From a virus, in IMG/VR virus record IMGVR_UViG_3300017527_000512, positions 62,001 to 126,000 of that record: a stretch of 64,000 nucleotides of DNA; one strand, 5' to 3'. Below, piece after piece: positions 1-7,226 of the stretch. Under the pieces are notes generated by a model. The model made no database searches. It was given only the letters and a program-made list of their open reading frames with translations, and was not told the origin of the DNA. Made by a program: the position numbers and the translations under genes. Numbering within the stretch: the first letter of the stretch is position 1; every line of letters begins with the position of its first letter.

Positions 1-2
1 TG

Positions 3-311
3 GGTATGAGATTTTACAAAGATTTATTTGATGAATATGGCTTCAAATTTGCATTATGCGGGTATAATTGGGGAGAAGGAAAAGCAAATGAGTGGAAGAA
101 AGCCGGATCAATCCCTAAGACAAAAAGATTTTATTATCATAATTTTTTAAGGACTAAGGTTGAGATAGAGCAGGCTACAGGTAAGAAGTATCCTATTCCT
201 TATATAGATAGTAAAGATTATGCGTATATTGAGTCAAAGTATTTAAAAGAGAAAGTAGAGAAATTAAAGCAAAAGGTAAAAACAGCTACTTCTAAGGGAG
301 ATACTAATTAG
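3..311 (+). CDS. Lytic transglycosylase-like protein, C-terminal part (cut by window edge)
   Basis: The reading frame is open to the left edge, so only the C-terminal ~103 residues are seen. The segment FALCGYNWGEGKANEW resembles the late ALAAYNxGxG motif of soluble lytic transglycosylases, which cleave peptidoglycan glycan strands. In phages such domains usually form part of a tail or virion protein. The Lys-rich tail (EKVEKLKQKVK) may be a short coiled coil. An internal ATG at 6 is not evidence of a start. The identification rests on one motif and is tentative. The stop codon directly abuts the next ATG. Confidence 0.5.
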   Translation, partial: GMRFYKDLFDEYGFKFALCGYNWGEGKANEWKKAGSIPKTKRFYYHNFLRTKVEIEQATGKKYPIPYIDSKDYAYIESKYLKEKVEKLKQKVKTATSKGDTN

Positions 312-1094
312 ATGTCTGAAGTCAGGTGTTCTATCTGTAATGATAGAGGATATATTCCCTTCAAGGGAAAAATAAAGAATTGTTCGTGTTTTTCCAGAAA
401 TAGACTTATCAATTATTTTTCTCAGGTACAGGCCTTTTATTGTGCAATCAAACCTAAGAAATTTGAGTATGATGAAGACGTTCAGTTTTTATTTTCATCA
501 AAAGAGGAGTTTAAGTTTGTCTTGTATGATCTTTTAAGGAAAAGATTTCCCTGCAAGTACTTGTATCTTAACTTCGCAGCTTTTATGGATGTTGCTTTCA
601 GTAAGGACGGAGAGTCTCTTAGATCTATTTCAAGAGAGAATGATTTCTTAATTTTATCTTTAGATAGCGTAAATAAATCGGCATTGTCAAAGATGGGAAT
701 GTCTTTGCAAGATTTTATCTTTTATTCTAAGTCATTGAAGAAAAAGATTCTTATTTATTCTTCTCTAGACAGGAGATCCTTGTCAAGTATTATGGGTAAG
801 GAATTTGTAATCAATTTATTGTCTACTTTGGTAGTGGTAAGTAAATTTCCTAAATTAGACCCTACCGAAGAAGTGATTCACAAGAAAAGAAATAAATCGC
901 AATTAGATTTTATTTCGCAAGGTACTAGAGAGTCAAAAGACGCTCCTGATTCCTCAATAATGGATTTATTTCGGGACAAGAGAAGCTCTGAAAAGAAACA
1001 AAGTGATAGGGAAGTGAAGAATATGACTTCTTTAGAAGATTTAAATAGGATGATGGGTAAGGGTCGATCTAATCCATCTATGAGAGTATCTTGA
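312..1094 (+). CDS. Zn-finger protein next to DnaB, possible helicase-loader-like
   Basis: 260 residues. The N terminus has CSICNDRGYI then CSCF, a four-cysteine cluster in the style of the DnaI/IstB-type zinc region. The middle is a mixed alpha/beta stretch with hydrophobic strands (YLYLNF, DFLILSLD, KKILIYSS) that could be a degenerate ATPase fold, but I see no Walker A loop. The C terminus is polar and charged. It overlaps the DnaB gene by one base (TGATG), so the two are probably translationally coupled. Gene order suggests a helicase loader or primosome partner. That is inference, not a recognised match. Confidence 0.55.
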   Translation: MSEVRCSICNDRGYIPFKGKIKNCSCFSRNRLINYFSQVQAFYCAIKPKKFEYDEDVQFLFSSKEEFKFVLYDLLRKRFPCKYLYLNFAAFMDVAFSKDGESLRSISRENDFLILSLDSVNKSALSKMGMSLQDFIFYSKSLKKKILIYSSLDRRSLSSIMGKEFVINLLSTLVVVSKFPKLDPTEEVIHKKRNKSQLDFISQGTRESKDAPDSSIMDLFRDKRSSEKKQSDREVKNMTSLEDLNRMMGKGRSNPSMRVS

Positions 1095-2485
1095 TGTCTG
1101 ACTTTGATGCGGTTTCTTATGTTAAAACCCTTTTATCAGGTTTTCTTCATCCTGGGATAGCTTTAGATATAAGAGAAATGAACTATGTTTATTTCTTAGA
1201 ATCTGGAATAAAAATACTTGGTCTTGAGAATGTTTTAGAAGATGTTCAGAATAAATATTCCAGTGAGAATAGTATTCCTTCAGTACAGTATCTTTCTACT
1301 ACATATCCAATTCAAATATCTCTGTTTAATGATATTATAGCAGTAAATACTAATACCTTAGCCAATCATTCTGAATACAGAAATTTAGTAGATACTTACT
1401 ATAATTTTTATAGCAAGGAACATAAAGCTAGGGTCTATGAGAAAGCCTCAGAACTAGCTAAAGAGAATCCTGTTAATGCTGATCGTTTTCTACAAGATAA
1501 CATAGACGTCCGTCAAAGAACTGTACAAACTATTTCTGAGTTTGATGTTAAGAACACCTATGATGACACTTTTTCTAAAAATTGTATTTTCGCTCCTTAT
1601 ATTAGACCCTTAGACGATGCTATAGATAGATTTATAGCTCAAGGTTTATTAATAACTTTAGGTTTTACAAGTCATGGTAAGACTACCTTAGCAATGAACC
1701 TTGTTTATACCTCTGTTGTTTTCCAGAAAGCTAATCATGCAGTCCTTTCGCTGGAAATGACTAAAAGAGAATTATTATATCGTTTAATTCTTAGACACTC
1801 TCTTCATGAGAAGTTTGAGGAAGACTTTGTAGAATTAACTTTAAATGAGTTCTTATTCAATCGTATGAATGATGAGCAGAAATATTTTATTTTAGATATC
1901 GTATGGGAAGATTTTAAACAATATGATAATAAATTATTTATTTTAGATCATAGTGATTTTGATACGATAGATCCTTTTGAGGTAGAAAATCGTTTGATAC
2001 TTATTGACAAGAAATGTGGGAAGCTTCATGCTATAACTGTTGATTACATTCAATTATTTGCAAGATTGGAGCAAGATGTTCAGGGTACGAGAAAGAAGAC
2101 AAACACGGAGATTATTGCGGAGTGGTCGAGATGGTTTCAAAAGCTTACTAAGAGATTCGCTAATCACAGGGGATTATTCGTTAATCTCCTTACTCAGGTT
2201 AAAGATTCGGCATGGAAAGAGGCAGTCAAGAATAAAGGAAAATATTCAATGTCTTCTTCAGGAGAATCTGGAGAAGTAGAGAAGGCCGCGGATTATGTAT
2301 GTATCTGTTTTGTGGACGAGGAGCTAAAAGCAAATAAATCAATGCAGCTTCAATTACTTAAGAATAGACAGGGGTATACTGTAGAGGAACCCTTTACTAT
2401 TGCGTGGTATGGAGAGAAGTTTTATGCAGGTGATTTCGCTGCATCAACAGAGGAATTGAGTTTAGAAGATTTAGGTTTAATTTAG
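1094..2485 (+). CDS. dnaB: Replicative DNA helicase, DnaB family
   Basis: 463 residues. An N-terminal helical domain (~1-150) precedes a RecA-like motor. Walker A is GFTSHGKTT (~190). A LEMTKRELLYR block matches the conserved SLEM segment of DnaB helicases. The Walker B strand is AITVDYIQL, and a later TQVKDSAW sits in the usual sensor region. DnaB unwinds DNA 5'-3' at the replication fork as a hexamer. I place the start at the ATG overlapping the previous stop rather than an in-frame TTG one codon upstream. A strong terminator follows the gene. Confidence 0.92.
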   Translation: MSDFDAVSYVKTLLSGFLHPGIALDIREMNYVYFLESGIKILGLENVLEDVQNKYSSENSIPSVQYLSTTYPIQISLFNDIIAVNTNTLANHSEYRNLVDTYYNFYSKEHKARVYEKASELAKENPVNADRFLQDNIDVRQRTVQTISEFDVKNTYDDTFSKNCIFAPYIRPLDDAIDRFIAQGLLITLGFTSHGKTTLAMNLVYTSVVFQKANHAVLSLEMTKRELLYRLILRHSLHEKFEEDFVELTLNEFLFNRMNDEQKYFILDIVWEDFKQYDNKLFILDHSDFDTIDPFEVENRLILIDKKCGKLHAITVDYIQLFARLEQDVQGTRKKTNTEIIAEWSRWFQKLTKRFANHRGLFVNLLTQVKDSAWKEAVKNKGKYSMSSSGESGEVEKAADYVCICFVDEELKANKSMQLQLLKNRQGYTVEEPFTIAWYGEKFYAGDFAASTEELSLEDLGLI

Positions 2486-2519
2486 GACTGTTTAGTTGTA
2501 TAAATAGTTATATTTTACT

Positions 2520-2559
2520 CCGAGAGATATACCCTCCCAATTCGTATCTCTCGGTTTTT
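2520..2559 (+). terminator. Rho-independent terminator after dnaB
   Basis: A perfect 10-bp inverted repeat, CCGAGAGATA and TATCTCTCGG, is followed at once by TTTTT. It lies 34 bases past the helicase stop and just before a promoter-like GTTATAAT. Confidence 0.9.
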
Positions 2560-2563
2560 CTGT

Positions 2564-2571
2564 GTTATAAT
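2564..2571 (+). promoter_or_regulatory. GTTATAAT promoter-like motif upstream of ligA
   Basis: GTTATAAT lies between a terminator and the ligA ribosome site, 47 bases before the ATG. The same octamer recurs at other operon heads in this window (5176, 9610, 14201, 21606). It behaves like an extended -10 element; no clear -35 is visible. Confidence 0.6.
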
Positions 2572-2617
2572 TTCATAAATATATATATAATTCTATACTA
2601 CGATACAGGGGTTATTA

Positions 2618-4615
2618 ATGTCATATATCAAATCTGTAGAGAAACAGGTCATTAGAGCACGAGAAGCTTATTATAATACGGATAAGCCTATTATTTCAGA
2701 TAACAGCTACGATCAGTTAGAAGCTCTTCTTAGACGTATAGACCCAATGAATGCTCTTTTAAATGAGCAATCAGTAGGAACAGGGGGAAGTAAGCTTCGC
2801 CCTGAGAGAGGTTCTGTAATTCATTCTCAGAAGCTGTTGTCCGTAACTAAATTCTACTCCATTGAGGAGATCTTAGCGTGGATAAGTAGATTAGATATTC
2901 TTAAAAGAGAAGTATCCATATCATCTAAATTAGATGGTATGGCGGTAGTATTGAGTTATATAAAAGGAAATTTTAATCATGCCGTGACAAGAGGCGATGG
3001 TGTTGAGGGTCAGGATATAACAGATTCAGTTATTCATATGTCATCTATACCTAAGAAATTACCCGTACCTTACGACATAGAGATTCGAGGAGAAGCGGTT
3101 GTTTCATCTCAAGAATTCGTTAGATTGAATGGAATTCAAGAGGCTGCGGGAGAAAAACCATTTACACATCCTCGTAATGTAGCTGTTGGTGCAATTACGA
3201 CTAGAGACTGGGAGAAATCTACTCGAGTTAAGAATGTGGATTTTATAGCTTATGATGCTTTAGGTGACGGTACCAAAGGTACTTTTACAGATAATATAGA
3301 TCTTATTTCATCTTTAGGGTTTAATACTATTAAATGTTATACTGCAGATAAAGATTCTGAGATTACATCTATGATAGAGAAGGTAAGATCTTTTAACAAG
3401 GATTGGAACTATTCTACAGATGGTGTTGTTATCAGAATTAACGATAATGCAAGTTACTATAACTTAGGTAATAACGATAATAGTTACTACTGTCATTGTG
3501 CCTTAAAACCTGAGCAAGAGTTTGCAATTACGAGAATAGAGAAGATCGCTTTTGAAGTAAGCAGGAAGTCTGTTCTAACCCCGGTAGCATATTATACTCC
3601 TACATTTATTTCAGGGGCTATGTGCAGAGAGGCAAATATTGCGAGTATTCAAATGCTTCGCAAGATGGATCTTCATGTGGGAGATACAGTTTTAGTGGTT
3701 CGGAGAGGCCTAGTAATTCCTGTTATAGTCGCTAATTTATCCTCAAGAACGATCAATGATAATTTAGTCAAGGAAGGCGAGATAGATTTCAATGATTATC
3801 CTACATTCGAGAGATCTTCAGAGAAGGTGTATATTCCCTTATCGTGCCCTACTTGTGGATCACCTACTAGACTTATTAATGATGAAGTAAATCTTCTATG
3901 TACGAGAGAACCTGAATGTACGGGATCTACTGCAAGGCGTCTAGATTTCTTTTGTAAGGTTTTAGGAATAAAATATATGGGAGAGGAAATGGCTCGTAAG
4001 ATTCTAGCTGTTTATCCTGATCTTAAATTCTCTCATATTATTAAAATAGCTGAAATGTATCCTATAGAAGGTTTAACAGGGAATCTAGAACGAATCCAGA
4101 AACAGGCAGAAATAGCACACGCAGCATTAAAAGCTGATTGTTTAAGCAGACATCTTCTTTTTACGTCTATAGGCCCAGATAATATAGGGGAGAAAAGAGC
4201 ATTAAAATTATTCGAGGCTGTGTCAAAGCTTGATTCTAACTTAGAGAGCTTACAAGTATCAGATATCCTAGATCATGTAACAGGTACTGCAGAGAAGTCA
4301 GCGATTCAGATTAAGGAGTCTCTCGATGCTTCATTAGCGGAGTATTACGATTTATGCCTTGCATGGGATATTAGTCCTTATACTAAGATAGACGCTCCTG
4401 AAGAATCCAGAGGTACTTTTTGTGTAACAGGAACCTTATCTCAACCTCGTAAGGTTATTGTATCTATGCTTGAGGAAAAAGGATATTCCAACTCATCGGG
4501 CGTATCTAAGAATCTAGATTTCTTGGTATGTGGTGATAAAGCAGGAAGTAAGAGAGCTAAGGCAGAGAAGCTAGGAGTCCGTATCATTTCAGAGAAGGAT
4601 TTAGATTCTTTATAA
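2618..4615 (+). CDS. ligA: NAD-dependent DNA ligase LigA
   Basis: 665 residues, the usual full length. The domain order is complete: Ia domain (YYNTDKPIISDNSYDQL), adenylation domain with the nucleotidyl lysine in SSKLDGM (Lys ~104), IEIRGEAVV and THPRNVAVGA motifs, OB fold, four-Cys zinc finger (CPTC ... CTREPEC), helix-hairpin-helix region and C-terminal BRCT (GTFCVTGTL ... LVCGDKAGSK). It seals nicks using NAD+ at phage replication forks. It is headed by a terminator and promoter and has a good GGGG ribosome site. The phage also carries an ATP-dependent ligase at 15729. Confidence 0.97.
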   Translation: MSYIKSVEKQVIRAREAYYNTDKPIISDNSYDQLEALLRRIDPMNALLNEQSVGTGGSKLRPERGSVIHSQKLLSVTKFYSIEEILAWISRLDILKREVSISSKLDGMAVVLSYIKGNFNHAVTRGDGVEGQDITDSVIHMSSIPKKLPVPYDIEIRGEAVVSSQEFVRLNGIQEAAGEKPFTHPRNVAVGAITTRDWEKSTRVKNVDFIAYDALGDGTKGTFTDNIDLISSLGFNTIKCYTADKDSEITSMIEKVRSFNKDWNYSTDGVVIRINDNASYYNLGNNDNSYYCHCALKPEQEFAITRIEKIAFEVSRKSVLTPVAYYTPTFISGAMCREANIASIQMLRKMDLHVGDTVLVVRRGLVIPVIVANLSSRTINDNLVKEGEIDFNDYPTFERSSEKVYIPLSCPTCGSPTRLINDEVNLLCTREPECTGSTARRLDFFCKVLGIKYMGEEMARKILAVYPDLKFSHIIKIAEMYPIEGLTGNLERIQKQAEIAHAALKADCLSRHLLFTSIGPDNIGEKRALKLFEAVSKLDSNLESLQVSDILDHVTGTAEKSAIQIKESLDASLAEYYDLCLAWDISPYTKIDAPEESRGTFCVTGTLSQPRKVIVSMLEEKGYSNSSGVSKNLDFLVCGDKAGSKRAKAEKLGVRIISEKDLDSL

Positions 4616-4639
4616 CCTTTATATTTATAGGGGATATAA

Positions 4640-5095
4640 ATGAGATATTTAATAATTGTAGATGTGGATTATAACGAGCATCCAGATCATTCTTTTTCTT
4701 TTGTATCATCTGTTCTTGATTTAGTTCTTGTTTTTGATAGAGTTTTGATTATAGGCCAGGGAAATAGAATCTTATCTTCTATAGTATCGAAAGAAGTAAG
4801 AGAGAATGTTTTATATAAAGATACTAATTTAAAGCATATTCCGTATGAGAAATCTTCAGACGATACTCTAAATTATTTAGAGGATATGTCCGTTGATGAC
4901 GTATTTGTATGTGGATGTTTTTATGATCTAGCGGTAGCGGATATATCAGTTTCTGCATCTTCTTATTTTAATTCATATGTGATAGAGGATGTATCAAGGG
5001 AATATTTTGAGAAAGGATCTCCTGATTATTTAAGAGCAGTTAAAGATATGGCGAGAGCGGGAGTTAACTTTGTAAATAAAGTAGATACTTTATAA
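4640..5095 (+). CDS. Isochorismatase/nicotinamidase-fold protein lacking the catalytic Cys
   Basis: 151 residues. The N-terminal strand LIIVDVDYNEHPDHSF and the later block DVFVCGCFYDLAVADIS, followed by SYVIEDVSREYF, resemble the cysteine-hydrolase fold of isochorismatases and nicotinamidases. In active enzymes the last block reads about TDxCVxxT; here the position of the Cys appears to be Ala (YDLAV). If the match is right, the protein is a catalytically dead or repurposed relative. A nicotinamide phosphoribosyltransferase fragment lies at 56.7 kb, so an NAD-related role is conceivable but unproved. Confidence 0.5.
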   Translation: MRYLIIVDVDYNEHPDHSFSFVSSVLDLVLVFDRVLIIGQGNRILSSIVSKEVRENVLYKDTNLKHIPYEKSSDDTLNYLEDMSVDDVFVCGCFYDLAVADISVSASSYFNSYVIEDVSREYFEKGSPDYLRAVKDMARAGVNFVNKVDTL

Positions 5096-5098
5096 AAT

Positions 5099-5160
5099 AA
5101 CAGGGTACCCAAGAACTGACAGTAGGTGAAAAACCTATTGTCTTCTCTAACATATCAAAA
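5099..5160 (+). repeat. Leader repeat copy 1 (AACAGGGTACCC family)
   Basis: Begins AACAGGGTACCCAAGAACTG four bases after the previous stop and ends CAAAATA. The middle can pair AGTAGGT with ACCTATT. It is one of six copies in the window (5099, 19294, 24563, 42802, 56297, 63637). The core starts 135 bases before the next ATG, and a GTTATAAT box lies between them. Confidence 0.85.
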
Positions 5161-5175
5161 TACCTAATAAATAAT

Positions 5176-5183
5176 GTTATAAT
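5176..5183 (+). promoter_or_regulatory. GTTATAAT promoter-like motif
   Basis: GTTATAAT lies 51 bases before the next start codon and 77 bases after the start of the leader repeat. It has the same sequence and position relative to a start as the copies at 2564 and 21606. Confidence 0.55.
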
Positions 5184-5233
5184 TCCGGGTATTTATGGTA
5201 TATAAGAAGATAATACTATTATCAGGAGATTAA

Positions 5234-5431
5234 ATGTCAACGAAGAAAAACGTATTTGCTAATACTTCTAGCAAAAGAAGGGTGACAGTTCAATTAAGAG
5301 GATATGATCATGAAGGATTTTATGAAGGTTCTAAAGAAGATGCTCCTCGAACATATCAAGTAAAGAATGCGACAGAGGAAGAAGTTACGAAGTGTATTAC
5401 TGAAGCTTTAGAGAAACAGTTCGGAGCGTGA
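5234..5431 (+). CDS. Small basic protein, unknown
   Basis: 65 residues with a basic N-terminal half (STKKNVFANTSSKRRVTV) and an acidic C-terminal half. It has a strong ribosome site (CAGGAG, 7 bases upstream) and its own promoter-like motif and leader repeat. It begins an operon leading into the helicase, primase and polymerase genes. I see no recognisable domain. A DNA-associated role is possible from charge and neighbours only. Confidence 0.75.
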   Translation: MSTKKNVFANTSSKRRVTVQLRGYDHEGFYEGSKEDAPRTYQVKNATEEEVTKCITEALEKQFGA

Positions 5432-5489
5432 TTCTTGTAGAGGTAGATAATTAATTTTATCTACTTTCTTCGTAATTTTGGAGATTTAT

Positions 5490-6680
5490 GTGATAGAGTT
5501 ATCAGTAGCACAGCAGAATACATTATCTGAGATTTTAGCGTGGTGGAATAGAAAAGATAGAAAACAATGTTTTAAGTTAGCTGGCGTAGCAGGTTCAGGG
5601 AAATCGACAATTTTAGCAGAGATTCCTAAAGCAGTTACCACTACTAAAATAGCTTTTGTTGCTTTTACAGGAAGAGCAGCTAGTGTTCTCAAGTCTAAAA
5701 TAAAGAATTTCAAAGGTCATATAGGAACTATTCATAGCTTAATATATGAGCCCTTATATGATAAATCTAAGAGATTTTTAGGTTTTACCAAGAAGTCATC
5801 TTTAGAGGTGGATTATATTATTTGTGATGAAGGCAGTATGGTATCTTCTCAGATTTATGATGATCTGGTTTCATACGGCATTCCTATATTATTTTGTGGA
5901 GACCCTGTCCAACTTCCTCCAGTAGAAATAGATAGAAACGCTTTAGATAATTCTTACAGAGAGTTATCCAGAGCTTTGGAGAATTGCGATATCTTTCTTG
6001 ATGAAATCCACAGACAGGTTGCAGGAAATCCAATAATTAATATGTCTTCTCTAATAAGAGAAGGTATAATGGATTTTAATTATTTCAGGAATCACTTTAG
6101 GGATTGCCCTGAGATAGTATTTTCTCCTTTTGAGGATATCGCAGCTACTCAGGATTTCGATTTTATCAACTTTAATAATGATATAATTATAACTCATTCT
6201 AATCGTACAAGAACTTTTATAAATAATAATGTTAGATCCTTTTTAGGTTACAGCAAACTTCTTCATGAAGGGGAACGTTGCATATGCCTGGTTAATAATG
6301 CTAGTAAAGGCATTTATAATGGTAATATTGGTACTATAACTAAAATAAAAGATTCAAGCAATGCGCAAGTTACTGAACTTTGTGCGAACTTCTCTTATCC
6401 TTATCAAGGCCATGTCTTAACATCTTTTATAGGCCAGCCATATAAAGGGGGTCAACCTTTTGCAGTAGCAAGAGCTATGGGCAAGAAAATGAATAAGAGC
6501 ATTGATGTTTTTGACTATGGCTACGCTGTAACAACAGCAAAAGCCCAAGGCTCTCAGTGGAGAGATGTCCACGTAGCGGTTCCTTATTATTTGATGGAGT
6601 CTCCAGAGAAATATAACTATCAAAGATGGTTATATACGTCTGTTACGAGGGCAGTGGAGAGAGTTTTCTTGTATTATTAA
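5490..6680 (+). CDS. Dda/RecD-type superfamily 1 DNA helicase
   Basis: 396 residues. Walker A is GVAGSGKST (residues 32-40). Motif II is CDEGSM and motif III is FCGDPVQLPPV. The C-terminal UvrD-like motif is TTAKAQGSQW, and the last motif is YTSVTRAVERV. This arrangement matches Dda-like 5'-3' helicases that remodel forks and help start recombination-dependent replication. I choose GTG at 5490 because GGAG stands seven bases upstream; the in-frame TTG at 5478 lies before that site. It is followed after two bases by the primase-like gene. Confidence 0.9.
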   Translation: MIELSVAQQNTLSEILAWWNRKDRKQCFKLAGVAGSGKSTILAEIPKAVTTTKIAFVAFTGRAASVLKSKIKNFKGHIGTIHSLIYEPLYDKSKRFLGFTKKSSLEVDYIICDEGSMVSSQIYDDLVSYGIPILFCGDPVQLPPVEIDRNALDNSYRELSRALENCDIFLDEIHRQVAGNPIINMSSLIREGIMDFNYFRNHFRDCPEIVFSPFEDIAATQDFDFINFNNDIIITHSNRTRTFINNNVRSFLGYSKLLHEGERCICLVNNASKGIYNGNIGTITKIKDSSNAQVTELCANFSYPYQGHVLTSFIGQPYKGGQPFAVARAMGKKMNKSIDVFDYGYAVTTAKAQGSQWRDVHVAVPYYLMESPEKYNYQRWLYTSVTRAVERVFLYY

Positions 6681-6682
6681 TT

Positions 6683-7213
6683 ATGAATTTTGATTTAAAA
6701 GCATTTAAAGATTTTATTAATGATACGGTGTCTATTGGAGAAGTAGCTAATATTTTAGGGATAGTAGGTAAATCTCATCAAGGGGATTATAGATCTCAGA
6801 ACGTATTTTGTCCTATTCATGAGAATGTTAACACGCCTCATGCAAGATTAAATATTGAAGGTAATCATATTTACTGTTTTGTTGATAGTATTCAACTCAT
6901 GCCTTTCTATCTCTTAACCGAGGTAGGCGGCGTATCTATTCAAGAGCTACAGAAACATTACGGTAATGATTATAGCAATTATCTTTCAGTTAAGGAGAAA
7001 GATCCTGAGAAGATGTTAGATTATTCTCTAGTTCTAAAGATGAAGGAAGAGAACAAGAAAGTTCGTAGATTTATTAGTTCTATATTTCAGGCTATGTCAG
7101 AGGATTCTACCCTTCTCTCTTATAAGAAAGGGGATATTAAGTTCGGGGATATTGTTGAGTCCTTGGATACAGTTCTTTTGAATAGCCTACAGGGTTATTC
7201 ATTGTATAAATAA
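6683..7213 (+). CDS. Primase zinc-binding-domain protein (CHC2-like), no catalytic domain
   Basis: 176 residues. EVANILGIVGKSHQGDYRSQ followed by CPIHEN ... YCF resembles the N-terminal zinc domain of DnaG-type primases (CPFH ... YHCF). Only three metal ligands are obvious, since the second Cys of the final CxxC is replaced. No TOPRIM domain follows; the C-terminal half is helical and charged. It could recognise template for a host or separately encoded primase, or be a divergent primase. Its place between the Dda-like helicase and polymerase supports a replication role. A longer frame from 6626 lies inside the helicase and is not used. Confidence 0.65.
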   Translation: MNFDLKAFKDFINDTVSIGEVANILGIVGKSHQGDYRSQNVFCPIHENVNTPHARLNIEGNHIYCFVDSIQLMPFYLLTEVGGVSIQELQKHYGNDYSNYLSVKEKDPEKMLDYSLVLKMKEENKKVRRFISSIFQAMSEDSTLLSYKKGDIKFGDIVESLDTVLLNSLQGYSLYK

Positions 7214-7226
7214 TTAAGGAGATTTT

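Noticed and set aside
5486-5713. Minus-strand reading frames across the window
   Set aside because: All candidates overlap well-supported + strand genes, lack ribosome sites and show no recognisable protein motifs.
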